Assembly: GCF_023091745.1 (NCBI RefSeq)
Contig: NC_068934.1
Span: forward strand, 15,268,434 to 15,332,433
DNA from: Budorcas taxicolor
Lineage: Eukaryota; Chordata; Mammalia; Artiodactyla; Bovidae
DNA length: 64,000 nucleotides
Reading direction: 5' to 3'
Part shown: positions 22,068-33,224 of the stretch, piece by piece
Position numbering within the stretch: position 1 is the first letter of the stretch
How the letters are laid out: each line of letters starts with the position of its first letter
The notes under the pieces: model-generated
The model's database searches: none
What the model saw: only the letters and a program-made list of their open reading frames with translations
What the model was told of the DNA's origin: nothing
Translations under genes and position numbers: made by a program

Positions 22068-22424
22068 TTTATTAATTGCTACTAAATTAATATTGGAAAC
22101 CTAGCTATCCATTGTTTCAAATGTAGTGTTCCAATATTTGGCAAATATATTATTTGGCACATTTCAAAGTTTTATTAGTAAAATGTCTTTGATAATATTT
22201 GAACCAGTTACAAATATTCTCATTACTTCAATTATTTTATACTGTAATTATAAATTATGTATTTTTTAAATGCTTCTATTTTCTATCTTAATAAAGAAAA
22301 TTTCCAAAGAACTTATGTATACAAAGTTAAATTAAAAAATATGAGAAATCTCATGTTCCAAAGTTTTATACAAATTTAAAGAGATTTCCTCTGAAAAATC
22401 ACAAAATCACAAATTGCTCTTTTT
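22068..22424. other. No gene or recognised repeat
   Basis: AT-rich (over about 70% A/T by eye); no frame of note. Confidence 0.5.
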
Positions 22425-22652
22425 AGTTCAGTTAGTCACTCAGTTGTGTCCAACTCTGTGACCCCATGGACTTCAGCATGCCAGGCTTCCCTGTCCATTA
22501 ACAATTCCTGGAGCTTGCTCAAACCCATGTCCATCAAGTCGGTGATGCCATCCAAGCATCTCACCCTCTGTCGTCCCCTTCTCCTCCTGGGTTCAATCTT
22601 TCCCAGCATCAGGATCTTTTCCAATGAGTCAGTTCTTCATATCAGGTGGCCA
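22425..22652 (-). mobile_element. BovB LINE 3' end
   Basis: 'cagttagtcactcagttgtgtccaactctgtgaccccatgg...cttttccaatgagtcagttcttcatatcaggtggcc'. About 228 bp, 5'-truncated. Confidence 0.93.
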
Positions 22653-23050
22653 TATAATATATTTTCTCTATTATATATGTTAATTTGGCTTCTAAATACT
22701 GAACATTTCTCTAACAGGCCTAAACATTACAGATCTTCAAAACATAAAATATGCCTTCATTTATTAATAACTCCAAGTTTTAATGTATAGGTTTATTTGT
22801 TTTTACTTAAAAGTAAATTTTATTCACTTGTTAAGCACTTCTATAATCCCAAATGATAAAGCTTCTCAGCCAGTAGAGAAACTTTGCATGATGGGCAAAG
22901 AACTGGGCTAAAACTCTGAATTCATGCTGGATCCTTGAGATACACTTATCCCTATGTATAGTATGTGTCAAGTACTTCACGATAAAAAGAGGCTTTTATT
23001 ACAGTCTTCAGAACTTATGTAGTTCAAGACCCTAATCTACATAGTTGTTT
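22653..23050. other. No gene or recognised repeat
   Basis: AT-rich; nothing assigned. Confidence 0.5.
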
Positions 23051-23298
23051 TAGTTTTGCTTTAATTAGAATATAATTGACATATAATGCTCTGTTAGTTT
23101 CCAGTATAAAATATGATTATACGATATTTGCATGCATTGTGAAATGGTCACAATAAACCTATCATCTGTTGCCCTGCAAAGTTTCAGATTTTTTTTTCCT
23201 TGTGATGACAGCAACTGTCAAATTTGCAGTACAAGTCCCATGACTTATTCATGTTATACCTGAAGCTTATATTTCTGGTCCCTTTCATCCATTTTGTC

Positions 23299-23326
23299 TA
23301 CCCCCCCCCCCCCCCCGCCCCCGCCT
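23299..23326. repeat. Poly-C tract (G-rich on minus strand)
   Basis: A run of about 15 C followed by gcccccgcc. On the L1 sense (minus) strand this is the G-rich polypurine tract typical of L1 3' UTRs, here expanded into a homopolymer. Confidence 0.9.
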
Positions 23327-23412
23327 CCACTACCCCCTTACCTCTGGCATAAAAAAAAAAAAAATGAATCTGTTCTCTGTATCTGTATATAAGTTTTGCT
23401 GTGTTGTGTTTT

Positions 23413-23675
23413 GGAGAAGGCAATGGCAACTCACTCCAGTACTCTTGCCTGGAAAATCCCATGGACGGAGGAGCCTGGTAGGCTGTAGTCCATGGGATCG
23501 CTAAGAGTCGGATACGACTGAGCGACTTCACTTTCACGCATTGGAGAAGGAAATGGCAACCCACTCCAGTGTTCTTGCCTGGAGAATCCCAGGGACGGGG
23601 GAGCCTGGTGGGCTGCCGTCTATGGGGCCGCACAGAGTCGGACATGACTGAAGCGATGCAGCAGCAGCAGCAGCA
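23413..23675 (+). mobile_element. BovA2 dimeric SINE with TSD, nested in L1
   Basis: Two BovA monomers (23413-23537 and 23543-23660), each with 'ggagaagg(c/a)aatggcaac...gaatccc', ending in a (gca)n tail. The 12-bp target site 'gtgttgtgtttt' is exact at 23401-23412 and 23676-23687. The insertion disrupts the older L1 3' UTR. Confidence 0.97.
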
Positions 23676-24371
23676 GTGTTGTGTTTTATTGGCTTATTTG
23701 TTTGTTTAGATTCCAAATATAAATGAAATCATAAGGTGTTTGTCTTTCTCGGACATCTAATTTAGCATAATACCTGTACCATCCATCTGTGTTGTCACAA
23801 ATTGTAAGATTCTATGCTTTTTTATGGCTGAATAGTGTTCCACTGTATGTGTATGCATGTATATGTATGTATACAAAATGAGAGTATACACACACATCTC
23901 TCACATCTTCTGTATTCATCCTTTGATGGACACCTTGGTTGTTTCATGTTTTGGCTACAGGGAACATGGACTGCTTATAGCTTTATGAATTAGTGTTTTG
24001 GTTTTCTTTGAAAAAATACTCAGAAGTGAAATTGCTGGATTATATAGTAGTTCTCTTTTCATTTTTTTAAGTAATCTGCATACTATTTTTCCTAGTGGCT
24101 GCATCAATTTACATTTCTACTTAAAGTGCATGATGGTTTACTTTTCTCAACATCCTCACCAATGCTTATTATTTATTGTGGTTTTGATAATAGTCATTCA
24201 AACAGATATTAGATGAAATGTCATTGTGTTTCTGATTTGCATGTCCCTGATGATTAGTGATTTTGAGCATCTTCCCATGTGCCTGTTGGTCATCTGTATG
24301 TCTTCTTTGGAAAAGTGTCCATTCAGGTACTCTGCCCATTTTTTAATCAGTTTCTTTGGTTTTTGGTTATA

Positions 24372-24845
24372 AAAGATCCCAAGTAACCAAAACAATCTTA
24401 GAAAAGAAGGAACGAAACTGGAGGCAGCATGGTCCAGATTTCAAACTACATTAGAAAGCTATAGTAATCAAAACAGTATGATATTGTCATAAAAAAAAAA
24501 AAAAAACTGGATAAGTGAAACAGAGTATATAGAGCCGAGAAATAAGCCAACACACACTTGGCCAATTAATTTACTGCAAGGAGGCATTAATATATAATGA
24601 AATAAGGACAATCTCTTTAGTTCTTTTTTCCTTATCAGGAAAAATAAACAACCACTTGCAAAAGTATTAAACTGGACCACTATTTTACATTATATACAAA
24701 TATTAGCTCAAAATAGATTAAAGACCTTAAATGTAAGACTAGAAACTGTAAAATTCTAATAAAAAAGCATATAGATAAACTCCTTGTTATCACATTTGGG
24801 TATATTTTTGACATCTGACTCCAAAGGTAATGGAAACAAAATAAA
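24372..24845 (+). mobile_element. L1 ORF2 segment, inverted 5' part of the L1 at 23055-24371
   Basis: Forward L1 ORF2: 'aaaacaatcttagaaaagaagg', 'caaactacattagaaagctatagtaatcaaaacagtatg', 'tttagttcttttttcctt', 'aaaatagattaaagaccttaaatgtaagactagaaactgtaaaattc', ending near 'aaaggtaatggaaac'. In L1 order this lies just upstream of the point where the minus-strand segment begins, with about 150-170 bp of ORF2 missing between them. A homopolymer A run at 24491-24506 interrupts it. Confidence 0.85.
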
Positions 24846-25122
24846 TACATGATCTTAAAAATTTATTTTTAATGAAGAGTGTAAATTCAGTGAAAAGAAG
24901 AGTCTTCTTTTAGGTAGAATTCTAGAACCTGCCCTACATTTTAGTCTTAAGGATCTGTATACATAGAAGTATACAGAAGAAAATTCTTAAAGCTAGTATT
25001 TTATTATTCATTGTGTATTAGTATTCTCCAACATCATGCTTGGCATATGGTAAAAAGTTAATTTGTACTATGTAAACTAATAAAGTAATTGATACAATTG
25101 ATGTAACCTGTTCAGTAACTGT
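24846..25122. other. No gene or recognised repeat
   Basis: AT-rich; unassigned flank of the inverted L1. Confidence 0.45.
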
Positions 25123-25135
25123 CATAATCAAATTT

Positions 25136-25323
25136 GGGCTTCCCCAGTGGCTCAGCAGTAAGGAAACCACCTGCAATTTAGGAGTAGCAGAAGACACAGG
25201 GCATGGCAACCCACTCCAGTATTCTTGCCTGGAGAATCCCATGGACAGAGGAGCCTGGTAGACTATAGTCCATAGGGTTGCAAAGTGTTAGACACAAATG
25301 AAGCAACTTAACACACAAGCATG
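25136..25323 (+). mobile_element. Bov-tA SINE, first of a tandem pair
   Basis: 'gggcttccccagtggctcagcagtaagg' to 'ttagacacaaatgaagcaactta'. The flank cataatcaaa occurs at 25123-25132 and again at 25324-25333 (a 13-bp match with one mismatch), consistent with its TSD. The central part is diverged. Confidence 0.93.
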
Positions 25324-25336
25324 CATAATCAAAGTT

Positions 25337-25542
25337 GGGCTTCCCTGGTGGCCCCGTGGTAAAGAACCTGCCTGTCAATGCATGCACATTTGATCTCTGG
25401 GTTGGGAAGATCCCCTGGAGAAGAAAATGGCAACCCAGTCCAGTATTCTTGCCTGGGAAATCCCATGGACAGAGAAGCCTGGGGGGCTGTGGTTCATGGG
25501 GTTGTAAAAAACAGGACATGATTTAGCAACTGAACAACAACA
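25337..25542 (+). mobile_element. Bov-tA SINE, second of a tandem pair
   Basis: Starts 'gggcttccctggtggccccgtgg' and ends with an (aac)n tail 'gaacaacaaca'. It follows immediately after the duplicated target site of the first SINE. Confidence 0.93.
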
Positions 25543-26320
25543 TAAATAAACTTATGAAAAGCTTTAAATGAGGTAATTTATTTGTTTTTCTGTCTATTTA
25601 ATTTAAAAAAAAGTTTGAGCATATTTTTCAAGAATGGATTGTCATTGAGGACTAATAAATAGCAACTTCTTCACGTACATTCTTCTCCCTTCTTTTGGCC
25701 ATTAATATTGCAGGGATTATTTATACCCTGATCATCACTGCATGATAAAAGAAGCCAACATTATAGGAATAAGCCAAAAAAAAAAAAAAAAGAAAGAAAG
25801 AAAGATCACCCATATGTCCACAAGACTCCATATTAGTCAACTCTTGAGAGCTGTTTCTTGACTCAGTGATGAGCAAAGAGGGAATAGTTGATGGATTTGT
25901 TGAAGCAAGTCCATTTTGATAACCCTCAATATTGCTTTGGCTCATGTTACTGTTATCATAAATCCCCCTATTGTGTGAACTAATTGAAACCTCACAAATT
26001 GGTGTCATTTGAATAGCTTTACTTCTGCCCAATTGCAAGCAACTCTAATTCCCAATGTCAATGTCACATTTCACTTCAAAGTTATATGGGTCACAACATG
26101 AAAAGAATTATTTTCATGTTGATTACTCTCTGCTTCCATAACATGAAATGCAGTTTATAGCAAGTGGACTTTTTGTATATTGCTAACCTATCAGACTGGC
26201 AATTGTTTCCTAGGTACTCTGAGGCATTCCAATGAGCATTTACAAGAAGTATCCTTTTACTTGTGAAATGTAAGCCAATGATGCAAATTAGCTAAAAGAC
26301 CTATCTCATGAGATTGTGTA
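25543..26320. other. No gene; A-rich/(AAAG)n at 25773-25804
   Basis: The (A)n-(AAAG)n tract underlies the low-complexity end of a 105-codon minus-strand frame (25721-26038), which I therefore reject as coding. The rest is unassigned. Confidence 0.5.
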
Positions 26321-26327
26321 TACTTGT

Positions 26328-26370
26328 GTCTGTATGTGTGTGTGTGTGAGAGAGAGAGAGAGTGTGTGTA
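26328..26370. repeat. (TG)n-(GA)n compound microsatellite
   Basis: tgtgtgtgtgtgtgagagagagagagagtgtgtg at about 26336-26368, directly before a Bov-tA. Confidence 0.95.
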
Positions 26371-26387
26371 TTTGTAAGATTAAAAGA

Positions 26388-26706
26388 GAAAGTGAAAGAA
26401 AGTGAAAGTCACTCAGTTGTGTCCAACTCTTTGCGATCCCATGGACTAGTCCATGGAATTCTCCAGGCCAGAATACTGGAGTGGGTAGCCATTCCCTTCT
26501 CCGGGGGATCTTCCCAACCCAGGGATCAAACCCAGGTCTCCTGAATTGCAGGCAGATTCTTTACCAGCTGAGCCACAAGAGAAGCCCAAGAATACTGGAT
26601 TGGGTAGTCTATCCCGTCTCCAGTAGATCTTCTCAACCCAGGAATCAAACTGGAGTCTCCTGCATTGCAGACATATTCTTTACCAACTGAGCCATCAGAG
26701 AAGCAC
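26388..26706 (-). mobile_element. Bov-tA SINE with duplicated head (dimeric)
   Basis: A reverse Bov-tA (26388-26587) ends at 'gccacaagagaagccc' and is followed at once by a second copy of only the head half (26588-26706): 'aagaatactggattgggtagtctatcccgtctccag...gccatcagagaagcac'. Each half carries its own 'accaactgagcca' tRNA-like end, so the two heads are in tandem. Confidence 0.9.
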
Positions 26707-26770
26707 ATTTATAAGATCAGTTCAATCAATTCCCTTTCAGATTGCTTAAAACAGTTCTTAGTGCATGTTA

Positions 26771-27043
26771 CCAGAGAAGGCAATGACACCCCATTCCAGT
26801 ACTCTTGCCTGGAAAATCCCATGGATGGAGGAGCTTGGTAGGCTGCAGTCCATGGGGTCGTGAAGAGTCGGACACGACTGAGCAACTTCACTTTCACTTT
26901 TCACTTTCATGCATTTGAGAAGGAAATGGCAACCCACTCCAGTGTTCTTGCCTGGAGAATCCCAGGGATGAGAGAGCCTAGTGGGCTGCTGTCTATGGAG
27001 TCCCACAGAGTCAGACATGACTGAAGTGACTTAGCAGCAGCAC
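26771..27043 (+). mobile_element. BovA2 dimeric SINE with TSD
   Basis: Two monomers separated by 'cttcactttcacttttcactttcatgcatttgagaagg', ending in 'ttagcagcagcac'. The target site tgcatgtta is duplicated at 26762-26770 and 27044-27052. Confidence 0.95.
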
Positions 27044-27052
27044 TGCATGTTA

Positions 27053-27318
27053 TATTCACACTAATCTTTTGGGAATATAATCATATAAGAAAGAAAATTT
27101 CAGAGTGATAGCCTAGTATAAGCAATAAGACATCATAAAATAAATTTATTGAAAATATCCAAGAATGCCTATAACAAGAGGCTATCTTAGAGAGCTTGTG
27201 TAATTTCTATAGTGTAATTTTAAACCAGGAACATTCAAAGCATTTTATCATAATTGTGTAACAGTTTATGAACTTTGAGTATTTAAAAGAAATTACAAGA
27301 TACTACCAATCACCCAGT
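27053..27318. other. No gene or recognised repeat
   Basis: AT-rich; unassigned. Confidence 0.45.
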
Positions 27319-27730
27319 ATCATGTATGAATATGATAGTTGGACCATAAAGGAGACTGAGTGTTGAAGAACTGATACTTTCAAATTATGGTGCTAGAGAA
27401 GACTCTTGAGAGTCCCTTGGACACTGGGAGATCAAACCAATCAATCCTAAAGGAAACCAACCCTGAATATTCATTGGTAGGACTGATGCTGAAGCTGAAG
27501 TTCCAGTACTTTGACCACCAAATGTGAAGAGCCAACTCATTGGAATAGACCATAATGCTGGGAAAGAATGAAGGCAAAAGGAGAGGGCAGCAGAGAATGA
27601 GTTGGTGAGATAGCATCACCAACACAATGGACATGAATTTGAGCAAACTCCAGGAGTTAGAGAAGGACAGGGAAGCCTAGCATACTGCAGTCCATGGGGT
27701 CAGAAAAAGTTGGATACGACTTAGTGACAC
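27319..27730 (+). mobile_element. BovB LINE 3' end
   Basis: Sense BovB: 'gatagttggaccataaaggagactgag', 'gaagactcttgagagtccc', 'ggactgatgctgaagctgaagttccagtac', 'gacatgaatttgagcaaactcc', ending 'tggatacgacttagtgac'. It includes the C-terminal end of the BovB ORF in several frames. An L1 follows within about 13 bp. Confidence 0.92.
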
Positions 27731-27742
27731 ATAAGGCTTTCA

Positions 27743-29262
27743 TTTAGGAATATATCTACCTAAAGAAACTAAAGAACTATACATAGAAAACTATAAAACA
27801 CTGGTGAAAGAAATCAAAGAGGACACTAATAGATGGAGAAATATACCATGTTCATGGATCGGAAGAATCAATATAGTGAAAATGAGTATACTACCCAAAG
27901 CAATCTATAGATTCAGTGCAATCTCTATCAAGCTGCCGGCAGTATTTTTCACAGAGCTAGAACAAATAATTTCACAATTTGTATGGAAATACAAAATACC
28001 TCAAATAGCCAAAGCAATCCTGAGAAGGAAGAATGGACCTGGAGGAATCAACCTGCCTGACTTCGGGCTCAACTACAAAGCCACAGTCATTGACAGTATG
28101 GTACTGGCAAAAAGACAGAAATATAGATCAATGGAACAAAACAGAAAGCCCAGAGATAAATCCACACACCTATGGACACCTTATCTTCGACAAAGGAGGC
28201 AAAATATACAAAGGATTAAAGACAATCTCTTTAACAAGTGGTGCTGGGAAAACTGATCAACCACTTGTTTAAGAATGAAACTAGATCACTTTCTAACACC
28301 ATACACAAAAATAAACTCAAAATGGATTAGAGATCTAACCATAAGACCAGAAACTATAAAACTCCTAGAGGAGAACATAGGCAAAACAGTCTCCGACATA
28401 AATCACAGCAGGATCCTCTATGACCCACCTCCCAGAATATTGGAAATAAAAGCAAAAATAAGCAAATGGGAACTAATTAAACTTAAAAGCTTCTCCACGA
28501 CAAAGGAAACTATAAGCAAGGTGAAAAGGCAGCCTTTGGAATGGGAGAAAATAGTAGCAAATGAAGCAACTGACAAACAATTAAGCTCAAAAATATGCAA
28601 GCAACTCCGGCAGCTCAATTCCCGAAAAATAAACGACCCAAGCAAAAAATGGGCCAAAGAACTAAATAGACATTTCTCCAAAGAAGACATACAGATGGCT
28701 AACAAACACATGAAAAGATGCTCAACATCACCCATTATCTGAGAAATGCAAATCAAGACCACAGTGAGGTACCATTTCACACCAGTTAGAATGGCTGCGA
28801 TCCAAAAGTCTACAAGCAATAAATGCTGGAGGGGGTGTGGAGAAAAGGGAACCCTCTTACACTGTTGGTGGGAATGCAAACTAGTATAGCCACTATGGAG
28901 AACAGTGTGGAGATTCCTTTAAAAACTGGAAATAGAACTGCCTTATGACCCAACAATCCCACTGCTGGGCATACACACCAAGGAAACCAGAATTGAAAGA
29001 GACATGTGTACCCACCCCAATGTTCATCACAGCATTGTTTATAATAGCCAGGACATGGAAGCACCCTAGATGTCCATCAGCAGATGAATGGATAAGAAAG
29101 CTGTGGTACATATACACAATGGAGTATTACTTAGCCATTAAAAATAATACATTTGATTCAGTTCTAATGAGGTGGATGAAACTGGAGCCTATTATACAGA
29201 GTGAAGTCAGCCAGAAAGAAAAACACCAATACAGTATACTAACACATATATATGGAATTTAG
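27743..29262 (+). pseudogene. L1 ORF2 remnant (RT thumb to Cys-rich domain)
   Basis: The frame 27804-28256 is read in the ORF2 register until a 2-base loss near 28093 (copy 3: gtcatcaaaacag). The register is regained near 28205, so the intervening residues are out of frame. Stops: TGA at 28254-28256 (Trp codon in copy 3), TGA at 28740-28742 (Arg codon in copy 3) and TAG near 28887 (Gln codon). A frameshift near 28918 precedes the final 28945-29262 frame. The CX3CX7HX4C motif is present at about 28823-28876. Not functional. Confidence 0.93.
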
Positions 29263-29646
29263 AAAGATGGTAATGATATGCGAGACAGCAAAAGAGACAC
29301 AGATGTATAGAACAGCCTTTTGGACTCTGTGGGAGAGGGTGAGGGTGGGATGATTTGGGAGAATGGCATTGAAACATGTATAACATCATATACAAAATGA
29401 ATCGCCAGTCTAGGTTCGATGCAGGATACAGGATGCTTGGGGCTGGTGCACTGGGATGACCCAGAAAGATGATATGAGGAGGGAGGGGTGTTCAGGATTG
29501 GGAACACGTGTACACCCGTGGTGATTCATGTTGAAGTATGGCAAAACCAATACAATATTATAAAGTAATTTACCTCCAATTAAAATAAGTACATTTAAAT
29601 CAAAAAAAAAACACTAAAATTCTCAAATTAAAAAAAAAAAAAAAAA
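27743..29646 (+). mobile_element. Ruminant L1 LINE copy 2, 5'-truncated
   Basis: Starts at 'ttaggaatatatctacc' in ORF2 (equivalent to 1102 of copy 1), runs to the native stop (29260-29262), the 3' UTR and an interrupted poly(A) ending at 29646. It is more complete in its 3' UTR than copy 1. No convincing TSD is visible; the only shared flank is a 6-mer, aaggct. Confidence 0.95.
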
Positions 29647-31588
29647 TGAAGGGAAAGGCTAGGTATAGTAAGAGAAGATAGTGCAGGAAGAGACAGCCAG
29701 AATTGTTTCCCAGGATTTGTAATCCATCACACAAACAGTTTGTCCCTATACCAAACCACCAAGATCTGTGTTTTGAATCCCATCTTCAAGGTAGAATTTC
29801 CAGCAGGGTCTTTTTTCCTTTTGGTCACATACTCAAGCAAAGATTTCTAACTGTTTTTGCCAAGTGAAGCCATCGTTAGACAGACCAACCCTGGTGGTTG
29901 CCAAGAAAGTTTCAAACTTTAACAGCATGAATAATTTCAGTGCCCTTTATTAAGGCAATAATTAAAGCCAAATATGCGGGCATCTTCAGAGATATCAGAG
30001 TCAAGCTATAAAATAACTCTGTTCTTTATAGATAGTGTTGATAATGATAATAAATATATCTATATTAATTCTCTATTGTGTTTGTAACTAATTGTCACAA
30101 ACCTAGCTGCTTAAAATAGGACTAATGTATTATCTTACAGTTTCAGGCGTCAGAAGTCAAAGTGTTCCTAAAACAGTGTATGTGAAAGATCTAGCAGAGT
30201 GTTTGTTCATATTTTAGGCTAAAAAAATGAAAACTGTTCATATCGTTTTGAGGATAATCAAATATAATATTCACCTATTTAAAACAGTATTTATCAACAG
30301 ATATATGCATTTTAAAAATGATTTAGGATATACTTGACAAGGATCTCTTCAGTCTTCCTGTGTATTTTAACTACTTGGAAAGTCAGCTATCATCATATTC
30401 ATATTAACTTCTCTGTGGTCCATCTGTATCACACACATGCACGCACACACACACACATACACAATGCATCTTTCCTCTTGCTCAATCCATTTTTACACAA
30501 CACCAACAGCTTCCTTAACACTGAATAATTTAATAAAACGAGGGTTTTTGGATCTAGAGAATATTCGTAAACCAATTTTGACCTAAGAAATTATGTTCAT
30601 ATGTGCTGACCCTTTCTTAGTGCAATTCAATGCTAAGTATTTCCAAGTAACCTCCCCCAAAATATAGTAGATATTCTGTTTCACACTGAATAGGAATCTT
30701 TTCAAAGGTAAAGAGCAGTGTATCCCAGTTTTGAAATACCTGTACAATAATTTTATAAGTAAGAGATAGAATATATTCTCTCTTTAGAGGCTCACACTGT
30801 TAATTTCCTCTTGTTCTAATGTCTTTATGATCCTTGAGACATTGTGATTAACATGCCTATGTGTGCACTTCATCATATTTTTATGAATACTCCAATTTGT
30901 GCTTAGAATAAAACTAGAGTAAGTATTTATCCAACTATCTACTGCTATCTTGTGTCAATCACCAGATTCTTTACATTTTTTTGAACTCGAAATCTTGTTT
31001 ATCATTCGCTTCAAAAATTTTAAAGGCCTCAGCAGGCAATTTGCATATGTCACTAGTTTAACTGAGCAAGGATTAGCAAATTAAATCTTAATTAGCTAAT
31101 TTTTGCATAATTTTAGGGAAATTATATGCTTTGTGCAGATGACAGGTGGGAGGTAAGGCAGGTAACTTGTATTGAATTGAAGTTTTCCTTGACTTATGAA
31201 TTTTAATAGAAAAATAACATTTAACAGTAAAAATGTATGTCAAATTGAATAGATCATATCTGGAGCCACTAAAATAATAAATTTACTTTTTGAAAGAAAG
31301 CCAGCAATAGACACTGATGTATTCCTGCTAATACATACATAAGAATTATTTTGAAATTAAGGATATTTTTTCAAACAGTTTTTATGGTTCATAGTATATG
31401 TTCCAGATTTTAACACAATGATAAATTAATAGAATATGAATGTTAAATCACAATTGACAAATATATTTATAATAAAATCACAGCTGGCTTTATATGGGAG
31501 GTTTGGTAGTGCTGTGCAATGGTAATTATAACAGCACTAACTCACATGTCAGGGGCAGTGGTATGCATCAGCATGCTCATCCCTTGGC
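29647..31588. other. No gene; (CA)n at 30431-30463
   Basis: Nearly 2 kb with no young repeat. A CA-rich tract lies at 30431-30463. The short frames (60-65 codons) show no motif. It may be mostly single-copy sequence. Confidence 0.5.
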
Positions 31589-31589
31589 C

Positions 31590-31920
31590 GGATACCCTGA
31601 GCTATTTCTCATCTTTGCGTTGCTATGTTTTCTAGACTTTTTCCTATTACACTTGGTACTTCATTTTGCCGGCAAACCATCCTTTAAAATTTCAGTTAAG
31701 CATCTGTGTAGAGGACATATTTCTTCATCCTGCCCTATCTCATTAATTATTTAGTTCTATTCTTTGTTTTCAAGTTCCATGTGCATTTATTTTTATCATT
31801 ACACTAACCACACTGTACTGTAATTGCTAATTATTTTCTGAACTCTCATTACTGCCCCCTTGAAAGCAAGGACTCTATTTATCTGTCTTTGCAAGCTTTC
31901 AATAGAAGTTTGTTGACTAA
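31590..31920 (+). repeat. L2 LINE 3' end, ancient
   Basis: Follows the L2 3' end over about 300 bp: 'ccctgagctatttctcatctttgc', 'ctttaaaatttcagttaagc', 'atcattacactaaccacactgtactgtaattgctaatt', 'cccccttgaaagcaaggactctatttatctgtctttgcaagc', 'aatagaagtttgttgac'. This explains the 86-codon open frame at 31494-31754. Confidence 0.72.
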
Positions 31921-32298
31921 TTAAGAAAGGAACATTCAGAGATATATTTACCCCCTAAAGACAACTCAGTTTGACTCAAAACCATTCTCAAAATCATCTG
32001 TGAATGAGAACTAGGGTTTAATATTTTATTAGGAGATCAAGTTTCCGCTACTTAATAGTGTATTTATTTTGACAGGACTGACTCTCGAAATCTACAGCAT
32101 GTTAGATCTATTCAACATATAGTAAAGGTCACCATGATATTAGAGATTAATATTTCGTTTTCTCAGTTCATATGAATTTCTCAGAAATCAGACGAGAATA
32201 ATTATTATCACTGAGTCAAGCTGGAAGAGTCTTTATTTGTCCAACAGACCTTACTTGTCCCTGAGGCCAACTCTTCAACCAGTGTACTGAATCTGACC
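31921..32298. other. No gene or recognised repeat
   Basis: Unassigned sequence. Confidence 0.45.
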
Positions 32299-32414
32299 TC
32301 CACTCCAGTGTTCTTGCCTGGAGAATCCCAGGGACAGGGGAAACCCGGTGGGCTGCCGTCTATGGGGTCGCACAGAGTTGGACACGACTGAAGTGACTTA
32401 GCAGTAGCAGTAGC
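32299..32414 (+). mobile_element. BovA monomer, 5'-truncated
   Basis: Second-monomer type sequence: 'ccactccagtgttcttgcctgg', 'gtgggctgccgtctatggggtcgcacagag', 'gacttagcag', with a (tagcag)n tail. Confidence 0.93.
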
Positions 32415-33094
32415 ACAGTTCTCAGACTTTAGTTCAGCAAGGGTTCCCTTTCTCTTCTGTGTCATTAATATTTCTCTCGATTTGATCATTTCTGTTACAT
32501 ATAAATGTGTTTTCCTGTTTTTCATCTTAAAAATGTCCACGTTTCCTCTGTGATGACCTATCTTCCCTGCTCAACTTTATAATCAAACACCTCAAAAGAG
32601 CTGACTCCACTTGTTTCCTGTTTTGTCTGCCCAGTTTCTTCCGAAACCATTTCAATGAGGCTCCCATAGATGACTCGACTGAAGCACATTTTATTATCAT
32701 CACCAGTGAGCTCCTTGATGTTCAATCCAATGGACAACACTTGGTTGTCTTCTTACTTTGCTTTTGCAGGGTTTCCTATAATTACCCAATCCTTGTTTAG
32801 ATTGTTTCTTCACTTGACTATCATATTCTTTATTGTCCCACTTCCTGCCTAACTTGCAACTCCTTTACCAGGTACTTTGTTGGTTCATCCTCATTGATTC
32901 CACATGTAAATGTTGGGCAACCCTAGTGTTTTATCCTTAGACAGATGATTTTCTCCATGTATATCATTCTCTAGGAATTCTCATCCAAGAACATGTTTGC
33001 TTATTAACGGCTTTAAATATCATTAGATGATAAAGATTCCCCATTTATATCTATAACCCAATGCCTCCTTGCATTCCAGAGTCCCACATCTAAT
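32415..33094. other. No gene or recognised repeat
   Basis: Open frames of 60 codons on both strands around 32558-32852 are unsupported. Nothing assigned. Confidence 0.5.
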
Positions 33095-33220
33095 GAGAAA
33101 GTGAAGTTGCTCAGTCATGTTTGACTCTTTGTGATCCCATGGACTGTAGCCTACCAGGCTCCTCCATCCATGGAATTTTCCAGGCAAGAGTACTGGAGTG
33201 GGTCGCCATTTCCTTTTCCA
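33095..33220 (-). mobile_element. Bov-tA fragment
   Basis: 'gagaaagtgaagttgctcagtcatgtttgactctttgtgatccc' to 'gtcgccatttccttttcc': the BovB-derived half only, in reverse. Confidence 0.92.
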
Positions 33221-33224
33221 GCTT

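Larger units (their letters stand above)
23055..24371 (-). mobile_element. L1 LINE 3' UTR and ORF2 C-terminus (main part of a 5'-inverted copy)
   Basis: In reverse: the 3' UTR 'attagaatataattgacatataatg' (23065), a poly-C/G-rich tract (23299-23326), and the ORF2 C-terminus ('cttttttatggctgaatagtgttccactgtatg', 'tcctttgatggacaccttggttg', 'gtgtttctgatttgcatgtccctgatgattagtgattttgagc', 'ctctgcccattttttaatcag'). It stops at about 24371, where L1 ORF2 sequence continues in the opposite direction. It is interrupted by a BovA2 at 23413-23675. Confidence 0.88.

Noticed and set aside
21668..22075. 135-codon plus-strand frame with 'RVRFFATPWT' and 'GRSHP'-like text
   Set aside because: It is the antisense translation of Bov-tA plus a BovB tail. 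The same peptide text recurs at every reverse Bov-tA in the window.
23413..23675. CRISPR-like direct repeats
   Set aside because: The two similar units are the monomers of a BovA2 SINE with an exact TSD.
27743..29646. TSD for L1 copy 2
   Set aside because: Only a 6-base match (aaggct) between flanks, too short to accept.
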